Source of the DNA: Micromonospora pallida | GTDB lineage: Bacteria; Actinomycetota; Actinomycetes; Mycobacteriales; Micromonosporaceae | Reading direction: 5' to 3' | Length of the DNA: 64,000 nucleotides | NCBI RefSeq assembly: GCF_900090325.1 | Contig: NZ_FMHW01000002.1 | Location: forward strand, 4,279,001-4,343,000 | Shown here: piece by piece, positions 26,323-38,021 of the stretch | Numbering within the stretch: the first letter of the stretch is position 1 | Layout: every line of letters begins with the position of its first letter | Program-made: the position numbers and the translations under genes | The notes under the pieces: model-generated | Database searches by the model: none | What the model was told of the DNA's origin: nothing | The model's input: the letters and a program-made list of their open reading frames with translations, nothing else

Positions 26323-28440
26323 GTGACCGAACGGCACCTGCAACCCCTGCTGCACGAGCTGGTCGGCGTCGTCCTCGCCCCCACCAGCGCCCTCGGCGAC
26401 GCGGCCGGGCAGATCCAACCGGTCGGCGTGCAGGGCGTCTTCCACGCCGACGCCCGGGTGCTCTCCCGGGCCGAGCTGCGCGTCGACGACCGGGAGCCGG
26501 AGGGGCTGGCCGCCGGCCCGGACGGCCCGCACGGCGCCCGCTTCGTCGGCGTCGCCCGCTGGCTCGGCGACCCGCAACCCGATCCCACCGTCCGCGTCGA
26601 CCGGCTGCGCCGGGTCACCCCCGACGGCCTGACCGAGGAACTGCACGTGGTCTCCACCGCCTCGGTTCCGGTCCGGGCCACGGTCAGCATCGACCTCGGC
26701 TGCGACCTGGCCCCGATCGAGGTGGTCAAGTCCGGCGGCGGACGGCCCGCCCTGCCGGCCCACCCCGGACCGGACGGCGGATTCGGCTGGACGGCCGGCG
26801 GGGTCACCGTCACGGTGCACGCCGAGGGCGCGACCGCGTACGTCGACGACGAGCGTGCCACCGCACCCCGGCTCGCCTGGCCGGTCGACCTGCCCGCCGG
26901 TGGCGGCAGCACCGTGCTGCGCTGGCGGCTGACCGTCACCGACCCCCGGGCCGTCGTGGTGACCCCGGCGGACGGCCCCGACTGGGGTCGACCCGAGGTA
27001 CGCGCCGACGATCGCCGCCTGGCCCGGCTGCTCGACCGCTCCCTGGCCGACCTACGCGCGCTGCGCCTGGCCGACCCCGCCCACCCGGAGGACGTCTTCC
27101 TCGGCGCGGGCGTGCCCTGGTACCTCACCCTGTTCGGCCGGGACAGCCTCTGGGCGGCCCGGATGATGCTGCCCCTCGGCACCGGGCTGGCCGCCAGCAC
27201 ACTGCGGGTGCTCGCCCGCAGGCAGGGCACCCGGGTCGATCCGGCCACCGGCGAGGCGCCCGGCAAGATCCTGCACGAGCTGCGCCGGCACGATTTCGCC
27301 CTCTCCGGCGAACTGCCGCTGCCACCGGTCTACTACGGCACGGTCGACGCCACCATGCTCTGGGTCAACCTGCTGCACGACGCCTGGCGCTGGGGACTCG
27401 CGGCCGACCAGGTCGAGCCGCTGCTGCCGCACATGGAGGCCGCGCTGGGCTGGCTCGGTGAGCACGCCGACGCCGACGGCGACGGGCTCATCGAGTACGT
27501 CGACACCACCGGCCACGGCCTGGCCAACCAGGGCTGGAAGGACTCCGGCGACTCGGTGCGCTTCGCCGACGGCACGATCGCGCAGGCGCCGATCGTGCTG
27601 GCCGAGGTGCAGGGGTACGCATACGAGGCGGCGATGAACGGGGCGGCCCTGCTCGACGCGTTCGACCGCCCCGGCGGGGACGCCTGGCGGGAGTACGCGC
27701 ACCGGCTCGCCGAGCGGTTCCGCGCCACCTTCTGGGTGGACGGCCGGCACGGCCCGCAGCCCGCCCTCGCCCTGGACCGGGACAAGCGCCCGGTCGACTC
27801 GCTGACCAGCAACATCGGTCACCTGCTCGGCACCGGCCTGCTCGACGACGCCGAGTCCGCCCAGGTGGCGAAGCTGCTCGCCACCGAGGAGATGAGCGGC
27901 GGCTTCGGGCTGCGCACCATGTCCCGGGAGGACGGCGGGTTCAGTCCGTTGTCGTACCACTGCGGCTCGGTCTGGACCCACGACACCGCGATCGTGCTCG
28001 GCGGGCTGGCCCGGGCCGGGTTCCACGACGCCGCCCGGACCCTCGCCGAGGGGCTGCTCCGCACCGCCGAGGCGTTCGACTACCGGCTGCCGGAGCTGTT
28101 CGGCGGCGACGACCGGGACGCGCTGGGCCGGCCGGTGCCGTACCCGGCGGCCTGCCGCCCGCAGGCGTGGTCGGCGGCGAGCGCGGTGCTCCTCGTCCAG
28201 GCCGCGGTCGGTCTCTACCCGGACGTTCCCAACGGGCTGGTGGCGCTGCGCCCGCTCGCCGGCCCCGAACTGGGCGCCGTCGCGGTGAGCGGTCTACGGA
28301 TCGCCGGCACCCCCGTCGACGTGGCCGTCACCAGCTACGGCGAGGTCAGCCTGACCAACGCCCCCGCCGGCCTGGCCCCGGGGCACCTGCCCACCGTGCC
28401 CGCCCCGCGCAAGGACACCGAGGCCCTGCCGTTCCGCTGA
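26323..28440 (+). CDS. Glycogen debranching-type amylo-alpha-1,6-glucosidase family hydrolase
   Basis: A 705-residue cytoplasmic protein. Residues about 10-215 are the GDE N-terminal 'bis' beta-sandwich domain, and about 225-640 are an (alpha/alpha)6 barrel of the GH63/GH15-like type. Key segments are GAGVPWYLTLFGRDSLWAAR, QGWKDSGDSVRFADG and YHCGSVWTHDTAIVLGGLAR, which hold the expected acidic catalytic residues. Likely substrates are alpha-linked glucans or oligosaccharides; the exact linkage is unknown. The GTG at 26323 follows TGGAG at seven bases. It is divergent from the lacI/ABC operon and probably shares its operator. Confidence 0.87.
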   Translation: MTERHLQPLLHELVGVVLAPTSALGDAAGQIQPVGVQGVFHADARVLSRAELRVDDREPEGLAAGPDGPHGARFVGVARWLGDPQPDPTVRVDRLRRVTPDGLTEELHVVSTASVPVRATVSIDLGCDLAPIEVVKSGGGRPALPAHPGPDGGFGWTAGGVTVTVHAEGATAYVDDERATAPRLAWPVDLPAGGGSTVLRWRLTVTDPRAVVVTPADGPDWGRPEVRADDRRLARLLDRSLADLRALRLADPAHPEDVFLGAGVPWYLTLFGRDSLWAARMMLPLGTGLAASTLRVLARRQGTRVDPATGEAPGKILHELRRHDFALSGELPLPPVYYGTVDATMLWVNLLHDAWRWGLAADQVEPLLPHMEAALGWLGEHADADGDGLIEYVDTTGHGLANQGWKDSGDSVRFADGTIAQAPIVLAEVQGYAYEAAMNGAALLDAFDRPGGDAWREYAHRLAERFRATFWVDGRHGPQPALALDRDKRPVDSLTSNIGHLLGTGLLDDAESAQVAKLLATEEMSGGFGLRTMSREDGGFSPLSYHCGSVWTHDTAIVLGGLARAGFHDAARTLAEGLLRTAEAFDYRLPELFGGDDRDALGRPVPYPAACRPQAWSAASAVLLVQAAVGLYPDVPNGLVALRPLAGPELGAVAVSGLRIAGTPVDVAVTSYGEVSLTNAPAGLAPGHLPTVPAPRKDTEALPFR

Positions 28441-28446
28441 CCAGGA

Positions 28447-28485
28447 GGTTGGCGGCGAGCGTGTACGCCACGCTCGCCGCCAACC
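28447..28485 (+). terminator. Strong hairpin terminator after the debranching-type gene
   Basis: Perfect 17-bp arms 28447-28463 and 28469-28485 with a 5-nt TACGC loop, six bases after the stop codon. It is the strongest short-loop hairpin noticed in the window and overlaps the first unit of a 25-nt tandem repeat. Confidence 0.8.
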
Positions 28486-28553
28486 CCGGAAGGGCCACTC
28501 GAGGCCAAACCCGGAGGGGTCACTCGCGGCCAACCCCGGAAGGGCCACTCGGC
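28479..28553. repeat. Three tandem 25-nt repeats
   Basis: Three units start at 28479, 28504 and 28529. The first and third share the core GCCAACCCCGGAAGGGCCAC followed by TCG; the second has four changes. They lie between the convergent debranching-type gene and dapB. Too few and too GC-rich to be a CRISPR, and there are no unique spacers. Confidence 0.8.
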
Positions 28554-28570
28554 GCCAGTCCGCCCAGGGT

Positions 28571-30819
<2,249 letters not shown>

Positions 30820-30902
30820 AGGTACCTGACTCCTAGCGTGGACGAAAGGATGGTCACCCGCCCGGCTCCGGGTACGGGTGCCCGCTGGGGACTCCGACGG
30901 GA

Positions 30903-30929
30903 CCAGCCCGGCTCGGTGAGCCGGGCTGG
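30903..30929 (-). terminator. Hairpin downstream of pnp
   Basis: Perfect 12-bp arms 30903-30914 and 30918-30929 with a GGT loop, 45 bp after the pnp stop and before the M16 peptidase start. It may end or attenuate the pnp transcript. Confidence 0.7.
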
Positions 30930-30973
30930 TCGACGGATCGGTCGTGCCGTCGTGCGTGGTCGGACGGTACGGG

Positions 30974-33346
30974 TCAGCTGTGCCGGGTCCGGCGACGCGG
31001 ACGCGACTCGCCGCCCTCGCCCCCCTCACTCCGACGCGGGCGCTCGCCGCCCTCGCCGCCCTCGCCCCGGCTCGGACGCTCGCCCCGGTCGCCGCGCGGA
31101 CCCCGGTCACCCCGGTCCCGGCCGCCGGCCGGCCGCTCGCCGCCCTCGGCCTCGGCCGGCGCCTCGGCGCCCTCCGGACGGACCTTGTCCAGGTAGATCT
31201 TGCCGCGGGCGTCGATGTCCGCGATCTCCACCTCGACCTTGTCGCCGACGTTGAGGAAGTCCTCGACCTTCTCGACCCGCTTGCCGTCGCCCACCTTGGA
31301 GATGTGCAGCAGGCCGTCCCGGCCGGGCAGCAGCGAGATGAAGGCGCCGAACGCGGCGGTCTTGACCACTGTGCCGAGGAACCGCTCCCCCGCCTTCGGC
31401 AGGGTCGGGTTGGCGATCGCGTTGATCCGCTCCACCGCGGCCTCGGCCGACGGGCCGTTGGTCGCACCGACGTAGATGGTGCCGTCGTCCTCGATGGAGA
31501 TCTCGGCGCCGGTCTCGTCCTGGATGGCGTTGATGGTCTGGCCCTTCGGGCCGATCACCATGCCGATCTTGTCGACCGGGATCTTGACGGTGGTGACCCG
31601 CGGCGCGTACTCCGACATCGTGGCCGGGGCCTCGATCGCCGCCTGCATCACGTCGAGGATGGTCTGCCGGGCCTCGTGCGCCTGCTGGAGCGCGGCGGCC
31701 AGCACGTCCGACGGGATGCCGTCGAGCTTGGTGTCGAGCTGCAGGGCGGTGACGAAGTCCCGGGTGCCGGCGACCTTGAAGTCCATGTCACCGAAGGCGT
31801 CCTCGGCCCCGAGGATGTCGGTGAGCGTGACGTACTCGGTCTTGCCGTCGACCTCGTCGGAGATCAGGCCCATCGCGATGCCGGCGACCGGGGCCTTCAG
31901 CGGCACACCAGCCGAGAGCAGGCCCAGGGTGGAGGCGCAGACCGACCCCATCGAGGTCGAGCCGTTCGAGCCGAGCGCCTCGGAGACCTGCCGGATCGCG
32001 TACGGGAACTCCTCGCGCGACGGCAGCACCGGGATCAGCGCCCGCTCGGCGAGCGCGCCGTGGCCGATCTCCCGACGCTTCGGCGAGCCGACCCGACCGG
32101 TCTCACCGGTGGAGTACGGCGGGAAGTTGTAGTTGTGCATGTAGCGCTTGCGGGTCTCGGGAGCGAGGGTGTCCAGCATCTGCTCCATGCGCAGCATGTT
32201 CAGCGTGGTGACGCCGAGGATCTGCGTCTCGCCCCGCTCGAACAGCGCCGAGCCGTGCACCCGGGGCAGCACCCCGACCTCGGCGGTCAGCGGACGGATG
32301 TCGCGCGGGCCCCGGCCGTCCATGCGGACCTGCTCGCGGAGCACCCGGTTGCGCACCTCGGACTTGCTCAGCGACCGGAACGCGGCGCTGAGCTCCTTCT
32401 CCCGGCCCTCGAAGCGCGGGCCGAGCTCCTCGACGACCTTGGCCTTGACCCGGTCCAGGGCCTCCTCGCGGTCGGCCTTGCCGGCGATCTTGAGGGCCTC
32501 GGCGACCTCGGCGCGGACCAGGTCGGCCACCGCGCCGAAGACGTCCTCCTGGTAGTCCAGGAAGACCGGGAACTCGGCGACCGGCTTGGCGGCCACCTCG
32601 GCCAGCTCGCCCTGCGCCCGGCACAGCTCACGGATGGCCGGCTTGGACGCCTCCAGGCCGCTGGCGACGACCTCCTCGGTCGGGGCGGGCGCACCGCCCG
32701 CGACCAGCGCCACGGTGTGCTCGGTCGCCTCGGCCTCGACCATCATGATCGCCACGTCGCCGTCGGCCAGCGCCCGACCGGCGACCACCATGTCGAAGGT
32801 GGCCCGGGCCAGCTCGTCGCGGGTCGGGAAGGCGATCCACTGACCGTCGACGTGCGCCATCCGGGTCGCCCCGATCGGGCCGGAGAACGGCAGGCCGGAG
32901 AGCTTGGTCGACATCGAGGCGGCGTTGATCGCCACCACGTCGTACGGGTGCTGCGGGTCGAGCGCGAGGATGGTCTCGACGACCTGGACCTCGTTGCGCA
33001 GGCCCTTGACGAACGACGGGCGCAGCGGCCGGTCGATCAGCCGGCAGGTGAGGACCGCGTCCTCGCTGGGGCGGCCCTCGCGGCGGAAGAACGAGCCGGG
33101 GATCCGGCCCGCCGCGTACATCCGCTCCTCCACGTCGACGGTCAGCGGGAAGAAGTCGAACTGCTCCTTCGGCTGCTTGCCGGCCGTGGTGGCGGAGAGG
33201 ACGACCGTCTCGCCGAGCTGGGCGATGACGGAACCGGCGGCCTGCCGGGCGAGCCGGCCGGTGGAGAAGGTGATCTCACGGGTGCCGAAGGACCCGTTGT
33301 CGATCACGGCGGTACGGGATTCGGTGCCGAGTCGGTTCTCGGTCAT
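30974..33346 (-). CDS. pnp: Polyribonucleotide nucleotidyltransferase (PNPase)
   Basis: A 790-residue phosphorolytic 3'-exoribonuclease: two RNase PH-like domains (about residues 10-230 and 335-545), a KH domain ([20 protein letters not shown]), an S1 domain, and a long Arg/Gly/Glu/Asp-rich disordered tail. ATG 33346 ([17 protein letters not shown]) is the family start, although the GAGGAG is 12 bases away; an upstream GTG at 33379 is less likely. It follows rpsO in the conserved rpsO-pnp order. The out-of-frame read-through of rpsO would end exactly at this start codon (see findings). Confidence 0.95.
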   Translation of the reverse strand: MTENRLGTESRTAVIDNGSFGTREITFSTGRLARQAAGSVIAQLGETVVLSATTAGKQPKEQFDFFPLTVDVEERMYAAGRIPGSFFRREGRPSEDAVLTCRLIDRPLRPSFVKGLRNEVQVVETILALDPQHPYDVVAINAASMSTKLSGLPFSGPIGATRMAHVDGQWIAFPTRDELARATFDMVVAGRALADGDVAIMMVEAEATEHTVALVAGGAPAPTEEVVASGLEASKPAIRELCRAQGELAEVAAKPVAEFPVFLDYQEDVFGAVADLVRAEVAEALKIAGKADREEALDRVKAKVVEELGPRFEGREKELSAAFRSLSKSEVRNRVLREQVRMDGRGPRDIRPLTAEVGVLPRVHGSALFERGETQILGVTTLNMLRMEQMLDTLAPETRKRYMHNYNFPPYSTGETGRVGSPKRREIGHGALAERALIPVLPSREEFPYAIRQVSEALGSNGSTSMGSVCASTLGLLSAGVPLKAPVAGIAMGLISDEVDGKTEYVTLTDILGAEDAFGDMDFKVAGTRDFVTALQLDTKLDGIPSDVLAAALQQAHEARQTILDVMQAAIEAPATMSEYAPRVTTVKIPVDKIGMVIGPKGQTINAIQDETGAEISIEDDGTIYVGATNGPSAEAAVERINAIANPTLPKAGERFLGTVVKTAAFGAFISLLPGRDGLLHISKVGDGKRVEKVEDFLNVGDKVEVEIADIDARGKIYLDKVRPEGAEAPAEAEGGERPAGGRDRGDRGPRGDRGERPSRGEGGEGGERPRRSEGGEGGESRPRRRTRHS

Positions 33347-33537
33347 GGGTATGTCTTGCTCCTCACGTCGGGGGCCCACGACGCGCGGAAGCTGCTCAGA
33401 CGGCCGGTCTTCGATCGAAGCGCCCGGGGCCGGCGGATGCCGGGGGTCCCGGGGGCCACTACCGGAGACCGGTACGCTGACCGGCTCCCGTCTCGGGTGG
33501 TCGCGCGGCCCTGGGTTGTGGTGTGGGGACGCCGATC

Positions 33538-33564
33538 GGGGGAGCGGCCGTGGGCCACTCCCCC
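33538..33564 (-). terminator. Hairpin downstream of rpsO
   Basis: Arms GGGGGAG (33538-33544) and CTCCCCC (33558-33564), with internal GGCC pairing. It starts eight bases after the rpsO stop in the transcribed direction and lies before pnp. It could be a terminator, an RNA-processing site or an attenuator in the rpsO-pnp transcript. Confidence 0.55.
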
Positions 33565-33571
33565 GTTCACG

Positions 33572-33840
33572 TCACCGGCGCAGGCCGAGCCGCTCGATGA
33601 GCGACCGGTAGCGGTTGATGTCCTTCTTCTGGACGTAGTTGAGCAGCCGACGGCGACGGCCGACCAGCAACAGCAGCCCACGACGGCTGTGGTGGTCGTG
33701 CTTGTGCACCTTCAGGTGCTCGGTGAGCTCGGCGATCCGCTTGGTGAGCACCGCGACCTGCACCTCGGGGAACCGGTGTCCCCCTCGGCGGTCGCGTACT
33801 CCGCGCGGATCTTGGCCTTGGCTTCCTGGTCGAGCGCCAT
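33572..33840 (-). CDS. rpsO: 30S ribosomal protein S15, with an apparent one-base deletion (frameshift)
   Basis: S15 binds 16S rRNA early in 30S assembly. The ATG at 33840 begins [20 protein letters not shown] (conserved start), and the C-terminal part ([20 protein letters not shown] to [12 protein letters not shown]) is intact to 33572, but in another frame. The interval is 269 nt, one short of the 89-codon gene. The junction is near 33764-33769, where the + strand reads CACCTCGGGG and a normal gene would read CACCTCCGGGG (CCG-GAG for Pro-Glu). Both halves are perfectly conserved, so a sequencing error is most likely; a true mutation or a programmed frameshift are the alternatives. Confidence 0.85.
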
Positions 33841-33948
33841 TTTCTCCCTGTTTCGATGGGTTGTTCGTCAGGCTCCGCCCGTCCCGTCGGGGACCGGAAA
33901 CGGAGGCGAACCTCGCACCCGCGGCGTCGAGCAGGCGCGCGAGGCCCC

Positions 33949-33965
33949 ACGTCGTTGAACGACGT
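33949..33965. promoter_or_regulatory. Short palindrome upstream of rpsO
   Basis: ACGTCGTT-G-AACGACGT, two perfect 8-nt arms around one base, lies in the 216-bp gap between ribF and rpsO, about 110 bp before the S15 start. It could be a protein-binding site or the end of the ribF transcript. The rest of this gap shows a short CCCGGGCG-CTCAA duplication next to the ribF stop and nothing else I recognise. Confidence 0.35.
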
Positions 33966-34056
33966 CCCCGCCAGACTACCAGCATTCCGGACACCCGCCC
34001 GTCGAAGGGCTGCCGGGCGCGCCCGGGGCGCTCAAACCCGGGCTCGCCCGGGGCGC

Positions 34057-34986
34057 TCAACCCAGCGCCGTCCGGGTCCGGGCGACGTCCTCGCGCATCT
34101 GCGCCAGGAGCGGCTCGATCGAGTCGTACCGGCGCTGTTCGCGCAGGCGCGCCACGAAGTCCAGGGCGAGCCGCTCCCCGTAGAGGTCCCCGGTGAAGTC
34201 CAGCGCGTACGCCTCGACCCGGCGTTCCCGCCCGGAGAAGGTGGGGTTGGTGCCGATGGAAACCGCCGCCGCGAGCGGCTCCGGCCGCCCCCGCCAGGTC
34301 AGCCGGGCGGCGTAGATGCCGTCGGCGGGCACCGCCGCGTACCGGTGGCAGAGCAGGTTGGCGGTGGGGAAGCCCAGTTCCCGGCCGCGCTGGTCGCCCC
34401 GGACCACCACCCCCTCGAGCCGGTGCGGGCGGCCGAGCGCCGCTGCGGCGGCCGTGACGTCCCCGGCGTCGACGCAGGACCGGATGTACGTCGAGGAGAA
34501 GACCGTGCCGTCCGAGGCGACCAGGGGGGCACCCTCGACGGAGAAGCCGAAGGTCCGGCCGAGTCGTTCCAGCAGCGCCACGTCACCGGCGGCCCGGTGC
34601 CCGAAGCGGAAGTTCTCGCCGACCACCACCAGCGCGGCGTGCAGGTTCTCGACCAGGATGTCATGCACGAACGCCTCGGCGGGCAGCCGGGAGAACTCGG
34701 GCGTGAAGGGCACCACGCAGAGCACGTCCGCCCCGAGCGCCTCGACCAGCTCGGCCTTGCGGGCCGGCTCGGTGAGCACCGCCGGGTGCGAACCCGGGCG
34801 GACCACCTCCGCCGGGTGCGGGTCGAAGGTCACCACCACCGACTTGACGCCCAGTTCCCGCGCCCGGGCCACGGCGTGGCCGATGATCGCCTGGTGCCCA
34901 CGGTGCACCCCGTCGAAGACGCCGATGGTCACCACCGACCGTCCCCAGCCACCGGGCACCGCCTCGTACCCCCGCCAGCGCTGCAT
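34057..34986 (-). CDS. ribF: Bifunctional riboflavin kinase / FAD synthetase
   Basis: A 309-residue two-domain enzyme making FMN and then FAD. The N-terminal adenylyltransferase has [20 protein letters not shown] and [15 protein letters not shown]; the C-terminal kinase has [13 protein letters not shown]. It lies between truB and rpsO, the common bacterial order. The ATG at 34986 follows GGAGGAGAG. No FMN riboswitch is seen in the 129-bp gap to truB, which holds only an imperfect direct repeat. Confidence 0.95.
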   Translation of the reverse strand: MQRWRGYEAVPGGWGRSVVTIGVFDGVHRGHQAIIGHAVARARELGVKSVVVTFDPHPAEVVRPGSHPAVLTEPARKAELVEALGADVLCVVPFTPEFSRLPAEAFVHDILVENLHAALVVVGENFRFGHRAAGDVALLERLGRTFGFSVEGAPLVASDGTVFSSTYIRSCVDAGDVTAAAAALGRPHRLEGVVVRGDQRGRELGFPTANLLCHRYAAVPADGIYAARLTWRGRPEPLAAAVSIGTNPTFSGRERRVEAYALDFTGDLYGERLALDFVARLREQRRYDSIEPLLAQMREDVARTRTALG

Positions 34987-35115
34987 CTCTCTCCTCCTCT
35001 GGCCGCACCGGCCCGGACCGGTGCGGTGGCCGCCGAACGATCCTGCCCGTACGGTCCGCCGTAGGGCCCCGTACGGCTGGCCGCCGATCGGTCCTGCCGG
35101 CGCGGTCTCTCCCTG

Positions 35116-36000
35116 TCAGGCCGGGGCGAGCACGATCTCCGCGCGGGCCCGGCCCTCCCGCTCGCTGACGATAGCGACCAGTCCCCCGGCGGGGTCGAAG
35201 ACCGCGTACGGGCCGGCGATGCCGGCCGGGGCCAGCGGGCCGCCGTGGGAGAGCGTCCGGGTCTCGTCGGGGCTGGCGTCCCGGCGGGGGAAGAACCGCT
35301 CGGCCGCCGCCGCGAGCGGGAGGGAGACCACCCCGGGGGCCCGTTCCTCCAGCTCCGGCAGGGTGGCTGCCTCGGTGAGGGCGAACCCGCCCACCGCCGT
35401 CCGACGCAGCGCGGTGAGATGCCCGCCGACGCCCAGCGCGCCGCCGGCGTCCCGGGCGATGGCCCGGATGTACGTACCGGAGGAACAGGTCACGTCGATG
35501 TCCACGTCGACCAGGTCCGGCGTGTCCCGGCGGATGGCGAGGACGACCAGCCGGGAGACGGTGACCCGGCGCGCGGCCAGCGCCACGGTCTCGCCGTCCC
35601 GGACCCGTTTGTAGGCCCGCTGGCCGTCGATCTTGATGGCGCTGACCGCGCTCGGCACCTGGTCGATCTCGCCGGTCAGGGCGGCCAGGGCGGCGTGGAC
35701 CGCCTCGTCGGTCACCCCGGTCGCGGAGGTGGCGGCGGTGACCTCGCCCTCGGCGTCGTCGGTGACCGTGGTCTGCCCCAGCCGGATGGTGGCGGTGTAG
35801 CTCTTCTCCGCGCCGATCACGTACGTGAGCAGCCGGGTGGCCCGACCGACCCCGACGATCAGCACGCCGGTGGCCATCGGGTCGAGCGTCCCGCCGTGCC
35901 CCACCCGACGGGTGCGGGCCAGTCGCCGGATCCGTGCCACCACGTCGTGCGACGTCATGCCGGCGGGTTTGTCGACCACGATCAGACCGTCTGCGTTCAC
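35116..36000 (-). CDS. truB: tRNA pseudouridine(55) synthase TruB
   Basis: About 294 residues. It makes pseudouridine 55 in the T-arm of tRNA. The catalytic aspartate is in GHGGTLDPMATGVLIVGVG, with the KP-x-G motif in VVDKPAGMTSHDVV and the later KSYTATIRLG. The GTG at 36000 begins just before the conserved N-terminus; a start at 36048 is possible but adds a Gly-rich stretch with no family support. It lies upstream of ribF and rpsO. Confidence 0.93.
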   Translation of the reverse strand: MNADGLIVVDKPAGMTSHDVVARIRRLARTRRVGHGGTLDPMATGVLIVGVGRATRLLTYVIGAEKSYTATIRLGQTTVTDDAEGEVTAATSATGVTDEAVHAALAALTGEIDQVPSAVSAIKIDGQRAYKRVRDGETVALAARRVTVSRLVVLAIRRDTPDLVDVDIDVTCSSGTYIRAIARDAGGALGVGGHLTALRRTAVGGFALTEAATLPELEERAPGVVSLPLAAAAERFFPRRDASPDETRTLSHGGPLAPAGIAGPYAVFDPAGGLVAIVSEREGRARAEIVLAPA

Positions 36001-36200
36001 GTCGGCCAAGCCTGCCAGACCGCCCGGGCCCGCTCCCCGCCGGACCACCCGTCGGAGAAGGTCGCCGGGCCACCCGAAGAATGCCCGTACGCGTCAACAG
36101 AGCAATCGGAAATAGGACGGCGGGAAACAAAAGGTGGTGTCATCATCAGGGCCCCGGTCCGTCGACGGGTGCGGATCGGCCGCTCATGAGGGAGATCCCG

Positions 36201-36506
36201 ATGCCCACCACCCAGGATAGGAACACCGACCTGCCTCGGGCGCGACAGCCCGGCCAGCCGTCGCTGCTGCCCGACTGGATGCGCAATCCGCCACCACCGC
36301 GGACCACCCTCGGTGACCGGGTCGCCGGCGGGCTGCTGCGGATCCCAGGGGCGCCCAGGATCCGCCGGGCCTGGTGGGCGTGGCGGGAGCGGCAGCGGCT
36401 GTACCAGCGCTTCCCGAACGCCGTGAAGATCGTGGCGTTCTTCGCCTCGTGGGCGGTCGCCCTGGCCCTGGTGCTCATCGCGTGGGGCCTGTTCTCGATG
36501 GCCTGA
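36201..36506 (+). CDS. Small protein with one C-terminal membrane segment
   Basis: A 101-residue protein, basic and Pro-rich for the first 75 residues, with one hydrophobic helix at about residues 80-100 (VALALVLIAWGLF). The ATG at 36201 follows GGGAG at six bases; another ATG is at 36186. It is the only plus-strand gene inside the long minus-strand housekeeping run and is divergent from truB. I do not recognise the family. It may be a tail-anchored regulator or assembly factor; no function is claimed. Confidence 0.7.
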   Translation: MPTTQDRNTDLPRARQPGQPSLLPDWMRNPPPPRTTLGDRVAGGLLRIPGAPRIRRAWWAWRERQRLYQRFPNAVKIVAFFASWAVALALVLIAWGLFSMA

Positions 36507-36530
36507 CGCCAGGCCCTCGCCCCCGGGCGT

Positions 36531-37853
36531 TCAGTGGACGCCGGTCACCGCCCAGCGCCCGGAGCGCAGCCGGAGCGAGAGCGCGACCAGGCGGATCACC
36601 ACGAAGAGGGTGAGGCCCGCCCAGATCCCGCCGAGACCCAGATCGAAGGCGTAGGTGAGCCAGATCGCCGGGAGGAACCCGCCGAAGCCGGCGGCTACCG
36701 CGACGTTACGCAGGTAACGGACGTCGCCGGCGCCGATCAGCACCCCGTCGAGGGCGAACACCACGCCGCCGAGCGGCTGGATCACCACGAACCACGGCCA
36801 GATCGCCGCCGCCTGTTCGCGTACTTGGAGATCGGAGCTGAACAGGGTGGGCACCAGGTTGGCGCCGACGGCGATGAGCAGGGCGAACGCCAGCCCGCAG
36901 GCCCCGCCGAGCAGGCCGATCCGGCGGGCCAGCGCGCGGGCACCGTCGTCGTCACCGGCGCCGAGCGCCGCGCCGACCAGCGCCTGGGCGGCGATGGCGA
37001 GGGCGTCGAGCAGCAGCACCGTGAAGAACCAGAGCTGTACGACGATCTGGTGGGCACCGACCGCGGCGGCGCCGAACCGCGCGGCGACGGCCGTCGCGGA
37101 GAGGAAGCTGGCCTGGAAGGCGACGCCCCGGATCAACAGGTCCCGGCTGACCGCCAACTGGTGGCGGATGACCTGAGGCCGGGGTCGCAGCGACACCCGC
37201 TCGCCGACCAGCGCCGCGACGAACAGGGCACCGCAGAGGGTCTGCGCGACCACGTTGGCCACCGCCGAGCCGACCAGGCCCATCCCGACCGGATAGACCA
37301 GCAACGGGCAGAGCACTGCGGAGAGCAGGTTGGGGCCGAGCACGTACCAGAGCGGGCGACGGGTGTCCTGGATGCCGCGCAGCCAACCGTTGCCCGCCGC
37401 GGCCAGCAGCAGCCCGGGCGCGCCGAGGGCCGCGATCCGCAGCCACTGGGCGGCCGCGTCGGCCACCTCACCGGACGAGCCGGCCAGGGTACGGGCCAGC
37501 GGGCCGGCGACGAGTTGCATGCCGAGTGCGACGGCCAGCCCGGCGGTGAGGGCGAGCCAGGACGACTGGACGCCCTCGGCCACCGCGGCGGCCCGGTCGC
37601 CGGCGCCGAAGCGGCGGGCCGACCGGCCGGTGGTGCCGTACGCCAGGACACCACCCAGCCAGGCGATCAGGGTGAGCACCGTCCCGCCGACGGCGACGGC
37701 GGCCAGTGGCACCCGGCCGAGGTGGCCGACCACGGCCGTGTCGACGAGGACGTACAGGGGTTCGGCGGCGAGGACGACCAGCGCCGGCAGGGCCAGCCCG
37801 GCGATCCGCCGCGCCGACGCCACCGGCACACCGGAAACGGCGGCGGCAGACAC
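36531..37853 (-). CDS. MATE family efflux transporter (DinF-like)
   Basis: A 440-residue protein with twelve predicted membrane helices in two six-helix halves. The MATE/DinF start is recognisable (GLALPALVVLAAEPLYVLVD, TAVVGHLGRVPLAAVAVGG). MATE proteins export cationic drugs using proton or sodium gradients; DinF-branch members are linked to bile-salt or oxidative-stress defence in other bacteria. It lies between truB and nrnA in the housekeeping run, as in other actinobacteria. The substrate is unknown. Confidence 0.9.
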   Translation of the reverse strand: MSAAAVSGVPVASARRIAGLALPALVVLAAEPLYVLVDTAVVGHLGRVPLAAVAVGGTVLTLIAWLGGVLAYGTTGRSARRFGAGDRAAAVAEGVQSSWLALTAGLAVALGMQLVAGPLARTLAGSSGEVADAAAQWLRIAALGAPGLLLAAAGNGWLRGIQDTRRPLWYVLGPNLLSAVLCPLLVYPVGMGLVGSAVANVVAQTLCGALFVAALVGERVSLRPRPQVIRHQLAVSRDLLIRGVAFQASFLSATAVAARFGAAAVGAHQIVVQLWFFTVLLLDALAIAAQALVGAALGAGDDDGARALARRIGLLGGACGLAFALLIAVGANLVPTLFSSDLQVREQAAAIWPWFVVIQPLGGVVFALDGVLIGAGDVRYLRNVAVAAGFGGFLPAIWLTYAFDLGLGGIWAGLTLFVVIRLVALSLRLRSGRWAVTGVH

Positions 37854-38021
37854 AGCCTGATCCTGGCACGTCCGCCGTAACCCTTACAACCCGGGTCCGC
37901 CCCTTACCAAACGCCGGTCCGAACCCGCCGGCCCGCCTACGCGATCAGGGGTCTTCCGACCGGGAGGACGCCGCCGCCGGCCTACCCCACGATCACGTGA
38001 GCGACGGCCGGCGGAAGCGGG

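Noticed and set aside
28479..28553. CRISPR-like array
   Set aside because: Contiguous 25-nt tandem units without spacers and no cas genes.
33572..34060. Longer rpsO reading frame starting at 34060
   Set aside because: It joins the S15 C-terminus to unrelated intergenic codons; the true S15 start is in another frame at 33840.
34987..35115. FMN riboswitch before ribF
   Set aside because: The gap is short and has only an imperfect direct repeat; the conserved RFN blocks are not seen.
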